From Lysobacterales bacterium (lineage in GTDB: Bacteria; Pseudomonadota; Gammaproteobacteria; Xanthomonadales; Ahniellaceae), in contig JADJCM010000006.1 in NCBI GenBank assembly GCA_016703225.1, positions 1-40,108 of the forward strand: a DNA stretch of 40,108 bases, written 5' to 3'. Each line of letters starts with the position of its first letter. Within the stretch, counting starts at the first letter, position 1. The translations under genes and the position numbers were made by a program. Under the pieces are notes generated by a model, which did no database searches, was not told where the DNA came from, and worked only from the letters and a program-made list of their open reading frames with translations. Below, piece by piece: positions 8,644 through 16,173 of the stretch.

Positions 8644-8657
8644 TTGATCCGAAGCAA
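8644..8657. promoter_or_regulatory. Candidate FNR/ANR box between narXL and the moa operon
   Basis: TTGAT-CCGA-AGCAA differs from the FNR/ANR consensus TTGAT-N4-ATCAA at one base. It lies 180 bases before moaA and 237 bases before narX, which are divergent. Oxygen control by an FNR-type regulator would fit both. One such match can occur by chance in a 430-base spacer. Confidence 0.4.
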
Positions 8658-8711
8658 TTGACGGCGACGGTGCATCCGCTAGCATGGCGGCGCCATCGCG
8701 CCCAATCGCGA

Positions 8712-8820
8712 TGGCAACTCCGATTCGGCACACCTGGTGGTCGCGGCAACGCGGTCATGGTCGCCGAACGAGGCCCGAACGGGCCGAGGGTGCGCGGGGA
8801 AACGCGCGCACCTCCCCAAT
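8712..8820 (+). ncRNA. Structured moaA leader, candidate Moco riboswitch
   Basis: The 5' leader of moaA holds three nested or stacked hairpins close together. One is CGCG-GCAA-CGCG (8742-8753), with a GNRA tetraloop. The next is GGCCC-GAAC-GGGCC (8772-8785). The third is GGTGCGCG-N8-CGCGCACC (8789-8812), whose loop contains GGGGAAA. The last stem ends 12 bases before the GGAAAGGAG ribosome site. Molybdenum cofactor riboswitches are known upstream of moaA in many gammaproteobacteria and use several short stems with a GNRA loop. I infer this from position and hairpin content only; a covariance-model match was not possible. Confidence 0.42.
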
Positions 8821-8836
8821 TTGGAAAGGAGTGAAC

Positions 8837-9822
8837 ATGCAGACGCAACTCGCCGACCGCTTCGGGCGGCGTTTTCCTATCTTCGGCTGTCGCTGACCGG
8901 GGCCTGCAACTTCCGTTGCAGCTATTGCCTGCCGCAGGGTTATCGCGCTGGAGCGAAGCGCCCGGACATGCTCGGCGTGGCCGAAATCGCGCGCCTGCTC
9001 GCGGGCTTTGCGCGGCTCGGCGTGCACAAGGTGCGCCTGACCGGGGGCGAACCGACCTTGCGTCATGATCTGATCGAGATCATCCGCTGCGTCGCCGCCA
9101 CGCCCGGCATCGAACGCATCGCGATGACCAGCAACGGCGCGCTGCTCGAACAGCGCTGGCGCGAGTGGCGCGATGCCGGACTCGGCGCGCTGAACGTGAG
9201 CGTCGACGCGCTCGACCCGGCGCGCTTCGCGGCGATCACCGGCGCCGACCGGCTGCACGGAATCCTGCGCGGGATCGACGCGGCGCTGGCCGAGGGCTTC
9301 GCGCACATCAAACTCAACGCCGTGTTGCTGCGCGGTCTCAACGACGACCAGCTGCCGGCCTTCCTCGACTACGTGCGGGCGCGGCCGCTGGCGGTGCGCT
9401 TCATCGAACTGATGCGCACGGGCGACAACCAAGCCTATTTCGAACGCCACCACTACCGTGCCGAACTGCTGGAAACAACGCTGCTCGATGCCGGCTGGTC
9501 ATTGCTCGCGCGTGCGCCGGATGCCGGCACGGCGCGCGAGTATGCACACCCGGACTACGCCGGACGCATCGGCATCATCGCGCCCTATTCGCGCGACTTC
9601 TGCGCCAGCTGCAACCGCCTGCGGGTCACCGCCCGCGGCGACCTGCGGCTGTGCCTGTTCGGTGAGCTCGGCATCCCGCTGCGGCCACTACTGCAGTCGG
9701 CGGACCAGGCCGATGCGCTGCAGGCCACGCTGTTGAGCCAGCTCGGACTGAAGGCCGCGAGCCATGCGCTGGAACGCGGCGCCACCGGGCTGACCCCTCA
9801 CCTGGCTTCGATCGGAGGTTGA
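8837..9822 (+). CDS. moaA: GTP 3',8-cyclase MoaA, one frameshift
   Basis: Radical SAM enzyme that starts molybdenum cofactor synthesis by cyclising GTP. The SAM-cluster motif is CNFRCSYC, with the next conserved part VRLTGGEPTLRHDL. The C-terminal cluster motif is FCASCNRLRVTARGDLRLCL, with the third Cys. The natural start is ATG at 8837 after GGAAAGGAG, giving MQTQLADRFGRRFP. This frame closes after about 19 codons because one base is missing near 8876, in the TTTTCC run; with it restored, FPYLRLSLTGACNF continues cleanly. Corrected length is 328 residues, the family norm. The usual C-terminal GG is present. It is the first gene of the Moco operon and its stop touches the next start. Confidence 0.92.
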
Positions 9823-10815
9823 ATGAACGGACTCCCTCGTTACGCGATGGCCGATGTGCGGCGCAAGCGCCCGACGCCGCGGCGCGCCGTCGCCGTCGGC
9901 GAGTTCGCGCCGGGCGCGACGGCGTTCGCCACGATCGTCGAGCGGCGCCTGCCGAAGGGCGATGCACTGCTTCTGGCCGAAGTCGCCGGCATCCAGGGCG
10001 CCAAGCTGGCCTGGCAGTGGATGCCACTGTGCCATCCGCTGGCGCTCGAGTTCGTCGCCGTGCAGGTGTTGCCGGTGCCGCAGCGTGCAGTCGTGCGCGT
10101 CTATTGCGAAGCCGCGACCGAAGCCCGCACTGGGGTCGAGATGGAGGCGCTGGCCGGCGTCAACGCCGCACTGCTGACGCTGTACGACCTGACCAAGCCG
10201 GTCGAGCCGGCGCTCAGCATCGGCGGCGTGCGCTTGCTGTTCAAGGAGGGTGGCAAGAAAGGATTGTGGATTCACCCTGATGGACTCGACGAGTTCGAGC
10301 GCAGCACGTTCAAGCCGCGTGCCATCGCCCGCATCGACGGCTGGCGCACCGCTGTGCTGACAGCGAGTGATCGCGCTGCGGCCGGGCAGTATCCTGATCG
10401 CTCCGGTCCGGTGCTGGTTTCAGCGCTGGGCGGGATCGGCGCCGAGATCATCGCCAGCGAGGTGTTGCCCGACGATGCCGAGGCGCTGTGTGCGCGCATC
10501 GATGCGTTCGCCGCAGCAGGCATCAGCCTGGTAATGACCACCGGCGGCACCGGAATCGGCCCACGCGATTGTCTTCCGGAGGTGCTGGCGCGGCTGGCGA
10601 CGCGGCGCGTGCCGGGGCTGGGCGAATTGTTCCGCAGCGAGAGCCACCACCACACGCCGCTCGCCTGGCTGAGTCGGGCCGAGGCGGTGATGGTGGGATC
10701 GACGCTGGTGGTGGCCTTGCCCGGCAAGCCCGAGGCGGTGGCACAGGGCATGGCCATCCTGGCGCCGCTGCTGGCGCATGCGCGGGCGATGATCGACGGC
10801 GGCGCACATCCATGA
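9823..10815 (+). CDS. moaCB: Fused MoaC-MoaB/Mog molybdenum cofactor protein
   Basis: Bifunctional protein of 330 residues. Residues about 1-155 are MoaC, cyclic pyranopterin monophosphate synthase, with the active-site stretches WQWMPLCHPL, TGVEMEALAGVNAALLTLYD and DLTK. Residues about 165-330 are a MoaB/Mog domain that adenylylates molybdopterin before Mo insertion, with VLTASDR, DRSGP, the nucleotide-binding TTGGTGIGPRDCLPE and ELFRSES. After YDLTKPVEPA the MoaC region lacks the usual DRGM motif but keeps the GG-KKG end, so its activity should still be plausible. The ATG at 9823 follows the moaA stop with no gap and has GGAGG before it. Such MoaC-MoaB fusions are known in other proteobacteria. 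It couples steps two and four of one pathway. Confidence 0.9.
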   Translation: MNGLPRYAMADVRRKRPTPRRAVAVGEFAPGATAFATIVERRLPKGDALLLAEVAGIQGAKLAWQWMPLCHPLALEFVAVQVLPVPQRAVVRVYCEAATEARTGVEMEALAGVNAALLTLYDLTKPVEPALSIGGVRLLFKEGGKKGLWIHPDGLDEFERSTFKPRAIARIDGWRTAVLTASDRAAAGQYPDRSGPVLVSALGGIGAEIIASEVLPDDAEALCARIDAFAAAGISLVMTTGGTGIGPRDCLPEVLARLATRRVPGLGELFRSESHHHTPLAWLSRAEAVMVGSTLVVALPGKPEAVAQGMAILAPLLAHARAMIDGGAHP

Positions 10816-12059
10816 TCGCGGTTGACGAAGCCCTGCGCCGCGTACGCACGCTGGCGCGGCCAGAGGCGACGACCTGGCTGTCAGCCGCAGCGGCGATCGG
10901 GCGGGTGCTGGCCCAGGACCTCGACAGCCCGGTCGATCTACCACCGTTTGACAACGCCGCGATGGACGGCTTCGCGCTTCACACCTCCGGCGCTGCGCCT
11001 GCGCGCGGCAGCGAGTGGCCGGTCTGCGGCGAACAGGCCGCCGGTGATGGCGCGCGCTGCCTGGAACCCGGCCTCGCCTGCGAGATCATGACCGGGGCAC
11101 GCATTCCCGAAGGTGCCAATGCGGTGGTGCCGATCGAGCAGGTGCAACTGCTGCCCGGCGCCATCCGTCGCATCCGTCTGCTCGACGATGTCCGCGTCGG
11201 ACAACACCTGCGCCGCGCCGGCGAAGATGTGCGCGTCGGCAGCCGCGCCTTGCGCGCGGGGGAGTGGATCACGCCGGCGCACCTGCTGGTTGCGTCCGGG
11301 CTCGGCATCGCCCACCTGCCGGTGCGGGAGCAACCGCGCGTGGCGGTGCTGTGCACCGGGCGCGAGCTGGTGGACGACCCGGGTCTGCCGCTTGCAGCGG
11401 GGCAGATCCGCAACGGCAACGGGCCCTACCTGGCGGCGCGAGTGGCGGCCGCGGGCGCGGTCTGCGTGCACCGCGAGACCGTATCCGACGACGCCGATGC
11501 ATTCCGCGCCGCGCTCGCGCGCGCCCTCGCCGCGGGCGCCACGATCGTGCTCAGCACCGGGGCGGTGTCGATGGGACGCTACGACTTCGTACCGCAAACG
11601 CTGGCTGCGATCGGCGCCGAACTGCTGTTCCACAAGGTCGCGATGCGCCCGGGCAAACCGCTGCTCGCAGCCAGGCTGGCCGGCGGCCAGGCGTTCTTCG
11701 GTTTGCCCGGCAATCCGGTATCGAGTGCGGTCGGGCTGCGCTTCTTCGTCGAACCGCTGCTGCGCGCGCAGCTCGGCCTGCCCGATGAACAGCCATGGCG
11801 GGCGCGCCTGCTGCAACCGGCGCGCAAACCCGCGGGCGTTCGCGCCTGGCAGAAAGCTCGTCTCGGCTGCGACCGTGATGGGCGCCTGGCAGTGACGCTG
11901 TTGCCCGGACAGGAGTCGTTCCGCACCGCGCCCCTGCTCGACGCCAACGCCTGGATCGTGTTGCCCGAGGCAGTCGAGCAATTCAACGCGGGCGAGCTGG
12001 TCGAGGTCTACGCCAGCGGACACGAACTGGGCTTGATCCTGGGGGAGGTTTCGGCATGA
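10812..12059 (+). CDS. moeA: Molybdopterin molybdenumtransferase MoeA
   Basis: Enzyme that ligates molybdenum to adenylylated molybdopterin. The 415-residue product has the family order: MoeA N-terminal region with LPPFDNAAMDGFAL, IMTGARIPEGANAVVPIEQ and RRAGEDVRVG, then the MoeA central domain with TGRELVDDPG, IRNGNGPYLAARV, STGAVSMGRYD, MRPGKPLLAARL and FGLPGNPVSS, then the C-terminal beta-barrel. The motif usually read as TGGVS is TGAVS here. The ATG overlaps the moaCB stop by ATGA, so translation is coupled. Nothing is missing compared with E. coli MoeA. Confidence 0.94.
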   Translation: MIAVDEALRRVRTLARPEATTWLSAAAAIGRVLAQDLDSPVDLPPFDNAAMDGFALHTSGAAPARGSEWPVCGEQAAGDGARCLEPGLACEIMTGARIPEGANAVVPIEQVQLLPGAIRRIRLLDDVRVGQHLRRAGEDVRVGSRALRAGEWITPAHLLVASGLGIAHLPVREQPRVAVLCTGRELVDDPGLPLAAGQIRNGNGPYLAARVAAAGAVCVHRETVSDDADAFRAALARALAAGATIVLSTGAVSMGRYDFVPQTLAAIGAELLFHKVAMRPGKPLLAARLAGGQAFFGLPGNPVSSAVGLRFFVEPLLRAQLGLPDEQPWRARLLQPARKPAGVRAWQKARLGCDRDGRLAVTLLPGQESFRTAPLLDANAWIVLPEAVEQFNAGELVEVYASGHELGLILGEVSA

Positions 12060-12316
12060 TCGTGCAGGTTTCGCTGTTCGGCGCGTTTCGCCAATTCGAT
12101 GCCGCGGCCAAGGTCACCTTGGCGCTGCCCGAGGCCGCCACGGTGGCCGACTTGCGACGCGCGCTCGGCACCTACGCCGAGTCGCATTGGCCCGAGTTCA
12201 AGCCTGGCCTGCTGGCGCGATCGGCGTTCGCCAGCGACCGCGAGGTGTTGCGCGACGGCGATGCGTTGCCCGCCGACGGACGCATGGCGGTGCTGCCGCC
12301 GGTGAGTGGAGGCTGA
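12056..12316 (+). CDS. moaD: Molybdopterin synthase sulfur-carrier subunit MoaD
   Basis: Small ubiquitin-like subunit of 86 residues. It ends in the required Gly-Gly (PPVSGG), which becomes a thiocarboxylate that donates sulfur to precursor Z. The start overlaps the moeA stop (ATGA). Features such as VSLFGAFRQF and ADGRMAVLPPVSGG are those of MoaD. It pairs with MoaE encoded next. Confidence 0.93.
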   Translation: MIVQVSLFGAFRQFDAAAKVTLALPEAATVADLRRALGTYAESHWPEFKPGLLARSAFASDREVLRDGDALPADGRMAVLPPVSGG

Positions 12317-12319
12317 GCC

Positions 12320-12805
12320 ATGCCCGCATCGAATCTGCATCGCGAGATCGCCGACATCGCCGTGTGCGGGCTCGATGCCGCAGCCGCGCTCGACTTCGTT
12401 TCCGATCCCGGATTCGGCGGCCTGGCGCTGTTCGTCGGCAAGGTGCGCGCGCACAACCACGGCCGCGACGTGATCGGCGTCAGCTACGACCTGTTCGCAC
12501 CGCTGGCCCTGGAGATCTTCGCGACCATCGATGCCGCCGCGCGCGCCGAGGTCGGACCGCGGCTGCGGCTGTTCATCGCCCACGCCCACGGCCGGCTCGC
12601 AGTCGGCGACATCGCCGTCGTCGTGGCCGCCGGCACACCGCACCGCGACGAAGCCTTTCGTGCTTGCCGATTGGCGATCGAGCAGGTCAAGCACGCAGCG
12701 CCGATCTGGAAACAGGAACACTACGCCGACGGCGACAGCGCCTGGAGCGAAGGTTGCTCGTTGTGCGGACAGCGGCCGGACGACGTCAGAGGAAAGTCGC
12801 CGTGA
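12320..12805 (+). CDS. moaE: Molybdopterin synthase catalytic subunit MoaE
   Basis: Large subunit of molybdopterin synthase, 161 residues. Typical motifs are LFVGKVRAHN, HAHGRLAVGDIAVVV, HRDEAFRACRLAIEQVK and the catalytic-lysine segment APIWKQEHYADG. It adds two sulfurs to precursor Z using MoaD. It starts 3 bases after moaD. The C-terminus has an extra Cys pair (GCSLCGQ) and a short tail beyond the usual end, of unknown meaning. Confidence 0.93.
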   Translation: MPASNLHREIADIAVCGLDAAAALDFVSDPGFGGLALFVGKVRAHNHGRDVIGVSYDLFAPLALEIFATIDAAARAEVGPRLRLFIAHAHGRLAVGDIAVVVAAGTPHRDEAFRACRLAIEQVKHAAPIWKQEHYADGDSAWSEGCSLCGQRPDDVRGKSP

Positions 12806-13128
12806 AACTGCAACTGCAGACCGGCAGTGCGCGCCTGCGCCTGGATGAGGCCGAGCTGACGCGGCTGCTGGCTGGCGAGACGCTGGTGCTGACCGTCGCA
12901 CCGTGGCCCGGCGCCCGCTGGTGTCTGGAAGTCGCACTCGGCACGGTGCTGTCGTTGCGCCGCGAACCAACGCTGCAGTTGCAATTGCCGCGCGCGCCGG
13001 TCGAGACCTACGCCACTACGCTACCGCGACGCGACGCCTGCGCGTTCGCGCTGGCCGATGCCTTGGACCTGCAGCTCGAGATCGACGTCCGCGACAGCGT
13101 CCGCGTGCGTGGTCGCGGCAAGCGCTGA
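12802..13128 (+). CDS. Small DUF7009-like protein coupled to the Moco operon
   Basis: A 108-residue protein starting at a GTG that overlaps the moaE stop (GTGA), with AGAGGAAAG just upstream. The N-terminus, M-KLQLQTGSARLRLDEAELT, has the K-I/L-x-I-x-x-x-S-x-R-L-R-L pattern of short proteins listed, as far as I recall, as DUF7009. The rest alternates hydrophobic and charged residues and looks all-beta, with one Cys near residue 35 and a basic end (RVRGRGKR). No catalytic motif, signal peptide or membrane segment is seen. As the last gene of a coupled moa-moe operon it probably serves molybdenum cofactor or nitrate reductase function, but its role is unknown. Confidence 0.75.
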   Translation: MKLQLQTGSARLRLDEAELTRLLAGETLVLTVAPWPGARWCLEVALGTVLSLRREPTLQLQLPRAPVETYATTLPRRDACAFALADALDLQLEIDVRDSVRVRGRGKR

Positions 13129-13200
13129 GGTTGCAGTTCCACTCACGAGTCAAATCCGCTTCGCAGCCGCCATGCCGAACTCATGCAGCGGCGGAAACGA
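13129..13200. other. Convergent spacer between the Moco operon and narI
   Basis: A 72-base gap between two converging transcripts. A weak imperfect stem, CCGCCATG with CATGCAGCGG, is present at about 13168-13193, but there is no T run, so I do not call an intrinsic terminator. Confidence 0.4.
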
Positions 13201-13950
13201 CTAATCGAGCGCGCGCTGCGGACGTTCGTGTCCGGGTGGGAGCTGCAGGCGGCGCGAGCGCACCAGCTGCCACGGCCGGAACAGGTACGCGACCGCGGCC
13301 AGACCGCTCCACACATGCACCAGGCGGGTAAACGGGAACACCAGGAAGATCGTCATCCCGAGCACCATGTGCAGCTTGTAGGGCCAGGCCAGCCAAGACA
13401 GATCCTCGGCCAAGGGCCGGAACGTGACGATACGCTGCGCCCAATCGGCCAGCGCCATCATCACGGCACCGTCGGCGTGTTGCAGCGACGGCGGCAACGT
13501 CGCCAGCCCCAACACCAGCTGGATCCAGAGGATTGCGAGAATCGCGAGATCGCCAGTACGACTGGTCAGGCGAATGCGCGGGTCGGACCAGCGTCGCCAC
13601 AGCAGGATGCTGAGACCGACCAACGCGATGCCACCGGCCACGCCGCCAGCGACGATGGCCAACATCTGCTTCTGCGCAGCGGTGATCAGCGGCGCATAAA
13701 CGGCATGCGGGGTCAACATGCCGACCGCGTGTCCCAGCAGCAGGAACAGCACGCCAGCATGGAACAGATTGCTGCCCAGGCGCAGGGAGCGATGACGCAG
13801 CAGCTGCGACGAATCGCTCTTCCACGTGTACTGGTCGCGATCGAAGCGCGCCAGACTGCCGATCAGAAACACCGCCATGCACAGGTACGGGTAGATGCCG
13901 AAAAAGAACTGCTGCAAGTAGACCTCCCAGGCGGAGGGAACAGGGTTCAT
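13201..13950 (-). CDS. narI: Respiratory nitrate reductase gamma subunit NarI
   Basis: Membrane cytochrome b subunit of 249 residues that takes electrons from quinol and anchors NarGH. The start MNPVPSAWEVYLQQF follows the narJ stop with an ATGA overlap. Five hydrophobic helices can be seen, including PYLCMAVFLIGSLA, SNLFHAGVLFLLLGHAVGM, MLAIVAGGVAGGIALVGLSI, GDLAILAILWIQLVLGLA and HMVLGMTIFLVFPFTRLVHV. The two histidine pairs that hold the b-type hemes fall in the second helix (FHAG, GHAVG) and the last (KLHMVL, LVHVWS). Last gene of narK1K2GHJI. Confidence 0.95.
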   Translation of the reverse strand: MNPVPSAWEVYLQQFFFGIYPYLCMAVFLIGSLARFDRDQYTWKSDSSQLLRHRSLRLGSNLFHAGVLFLLLGHAVGMLTPHAVYAPLITAAQKQMLAIVAGGVAGGIALVGLSILLWRRWSDPRIRLTSRTGDLAILAILWIQLVLGLATLPPSLQHADGAVMMALADWAQRIVTFRPLAEDLSWLAWPYKLHMVLGMTIFLVFPFTRLVHVWSGLAAVAYLFRPWQLVRSRRLQLPPGHERPQRALD

Positions 13951-14648
13951 GCGGATGCCTCCTGGCGAGTCCGGTTCTGATGGTGACGGCGCAGCGGGTC
14001 CCGCGAGTCCTGCCCAGCTGCACCAGCGACGGGGCCGCAGCCATCGAACGCGACGGGCTCGCTCCATGCGGCATCGAGCGGTTCTTCGGCGGCGATCGGA
14101 ACGTCGCTTTCGACGGTTCCGGCGAGATCGAGGATTGCACCGAGCACGGCGGCGTAACCACTCTCGCGCCGCGTCAGCGCGCAACCGATCGCGTTGACCA
14201 AGTGCGCGATTTCGGCCAGAAACGCTGCAGCCTCGTCGCCTGGTCGTGACGACGCGAACTCCAGCACCACCGGCAGGTGATCCGGCATCTCGCCCTCGGC
14301 CAGGTACAGCCCGGACTGCTCATAGCTGCGCGTCAAGTCGATCATCGCCGGACCGCGCGCGCGCGAATCCCCATGCACGTGCTCGAACAGGTACAGCGAT
14401 GTCCCGCGGCCGCGGTCGAACCACTGCACATAGTCGGCCTCAGCGTCGAGCGGATCTTGCCGCGCGATCTCGCCGACGAATGCTTCCAGCTGCGCCAGCC
14501 GCGCCGCCCCCAGGGCTGCCTCGGAACGCATGGCGGTCAACAACGCCGGCCACTGGGCAAGCGATTCGGTGTCGGGGTATGCCAGCAGGCGGGCGAGCGC
14601 GCGCAGCGTGCGGGACGCCGAGCTGGATGATGCGACCGACTCGGTCAT
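13947..14648 (-). CDS. narJ: Nitrate reductase molybdenum cofactor assembly chaperone NarJ
   Basis: Cytoplasmic TorD/DmsD-type chaperone of 233 residues that helps insert the molybdenum cofactor into NarG before NarGH binds NarI. The helical core shows LARLLAYPDTESLAQWPALL, EADYVQWFDRGRGTSLYLFE and HVHGDSRARGPAMIDL, which is the NarJ signature, and DHLPVVLEF. The start at 14648 lies one base after the narH stop. The C-terminal tail is long and polar, as often in NarJ. Confidence 0.92.
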   Translation of the reverse strand: MTESVASSSSASRTLRALARLLAYPDTESLAQWPALLTAMRSEAALGAARLAQLEAFVGEIARQDPLDAEADYVQWFDRGRGTSLYLFEHVHGDSRARGPAMIDLTRSYEQSGLYLAEGEMPDHLPVVLEFASSRPGDEAAAFLAEIAHLVNAIGCALTRRESGYAAVLGAILDLAGTVESDVPIAAEEPLDAAWSEPVAFDGCGPVAGAAGQDSRDPLRRHHQNRTRQEASA

Positions 14649-14649
14649 G

Positions 14650-16173
14650 TCAAACCTCCAACTTGATGGGAATGGTGCGCTTGCGCTCGCCGCCGAACAG
14701 GCTTTGTTCACTGCTGCCCTCGGAACAGCCGTTGCCGAAACTGAAGCCGCAGCTGCCGCGCAGGTCGAAGGCGTTCTCCGCGTACTCGCGATGCGCACTC
14801 GGAATCACGAAACGATCTTCGTAGTTGGCGATCGCCATCACCTGATACATGTCATCGACTTGTTCGGGCGTCAGCCCGACCTGTTGCAGCGCGGCCAGAT
14901 TCGGCTCACCGTCCACATTCTTGCCGCGGTTGTAAGCACGCATGGCGAGCAGGCGCTCGAGCGCGCGCTGCACTGGCACGGTGTCGCCGGCAGTGAGCAG
15001 GTTGGCGAGATACTGCAGCGGAATGCGCAGGGTACTGACATCCGGAATCTGGCCATTGACGCCCAGATGCCCGGCCTGCGCGGCGGACGTGATCGGCGAC
15101 AGCGGCGGCACGTACCACACCATCGGCAGCGTTCGGTATTCAGGATGCAGCGGCAGTGCCACGCGCCAGTCCATCGCCATCTTGTAGACCGGGCTCCTGC
15201 GTGCGGCCTCCAGCCAGGCCTCGGCGACGCCGTCCCGACGCGCCTGTTCCACCACCTGCGCGTCGTTCGGATCAAGGAACAGATCGAGTTGCGCCTGATA
15301 CAGCTGCTTCGGGTCTTCCACTGCGGCCGCCTCGGCGATGCGATCGGCGTCATACAGCAACACGCCCAGATAGCGGATGCGCCCGACACAGGTTTCGCTG
15401 CACACGGTCGGTTGCCCGGCCTCGATGCGCGGGTAGCAGAAGATGCACTTCTCCGCCTTGCCGCTCTTCCAGTTGTAGTAGATCTTCTTGTAGGGGCAGC
15501 CGGTGACGCACATGCGCCAGCCGCGACACTTGTCCTGGTCGATCAGGACGATGCCGTCCTCTTCGCGCTTGTAGATGCTGCCGCTCGGACAGGACGCCAC
15601 GCACGCCGGATTCAGACAGTGCTCGCACAGGCGCGGCAGGTACATCATGAAGGTGTTCTCGAACTCGCCGTACATTGCCTTTTGGACGTCGTCGAAGTTC
15701 TTGTCCTTGCTGCGCTTGGAAAATTCGCCACCGAGAATCTCTTCCCAGTTCGGCCCCCAGACGATCTTGTCCATGCGCGCGCCAGTGATCAGACTGCGCG
15801 GGCGCGCCGTGGGCGCCGCCTTCATCTCGGGCGCGTTCTGCAGATGCTCGTAGTCGAAGGTGAACGGCTCGTAGTAGTCGTCGATCTCCGGCAGGTTGGG
15901 GTTGGCGAAGATGTTCGCCAGCACGCGCAATCTGCCGCCCTGACACAGCTCCAGGCCGCCATCCGGCTTGCGCACCCAGCCGCCGTTCCAGCGGCCCTGG
16001 TCTTCCCATGCTTTGGGGTAACCGATGCCGGGCTTGCTCTCCACGTTGTTGAACCAGGCGTACTCCATGCCGGGTCGGCTGGTCCAGACGTTCTTGCAGG
16101 TGACCGAGCAGGTGTGGCAGCCGATGCACTTGTCTAGGTTCAGCACCATGCCGATTTGCGCGCGAATCTTCAT
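14650..16173 (-). CDS. narH: Respiratory nitrate reductase beta subunit NarH
   Basis: Iron-sulfur subunit of 507 residues that passes electrons from NarI to NarG. The start MKIRAQIGMVLNLDKCIGCH overlaps the narG stop by ATGA. Four cysteine groups are visible: CIGCHTCSVTCKNVW; CEHCLNPACVASCPSG; CRGWRMCVTGCPYKK, where Trp replaces a Cys and marks the 3Fe-4S cluster; and CIFCYPRIEAGQPTVCSETC. The C-terminal domain ends DLRGSCGFSFGNGC. All are as in E. coli NarH. Confidence 0.96.
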   Translation of the reverse strand: MKIRAQIGMVLNLDKCIGCHTCSVTCKNVWTSRPGMEYAWFNNVESKPGIGYPKAWEDQGRWNGGWVRKPDGGLELCQGGRLRVLANIFANPNLPEIDDYYEPFTFDYEHLQNAPEMKAAPTARPRSLITGARMDKIVWGPNWEEILGGEFSKRSKDKNFDDVQKAMYGEFENTFMMYLPRLCEHCLNPACVASCPSGSIYKREEDGIVLIDQDKCRGWRMCVTGCPYKKIYYNWKSGKAEKCIFCYPRIEAGQPTVCSETCVGRIRYLGVLLYDADRIAEAAAVEDPKQLYQAQLDLFLDPNDAQVVEQARRDGVAEAWLEAARRSPVYKMAMDWRVALPLHPEYRTLPMVWYVPPLSPITSAAQAGHLGVNGQIPDVSTLRIPLQYLANLLTAGDTVPVQRALERLLAMRAYNRGKNVDGEPNLAALQQVGLTPEQVDDMYQVMAIANYEDRFVIPSAHREYAENAFDLRGSCGFSFGNGCSEGSSEQSLFGGERKRTIPIKLEV

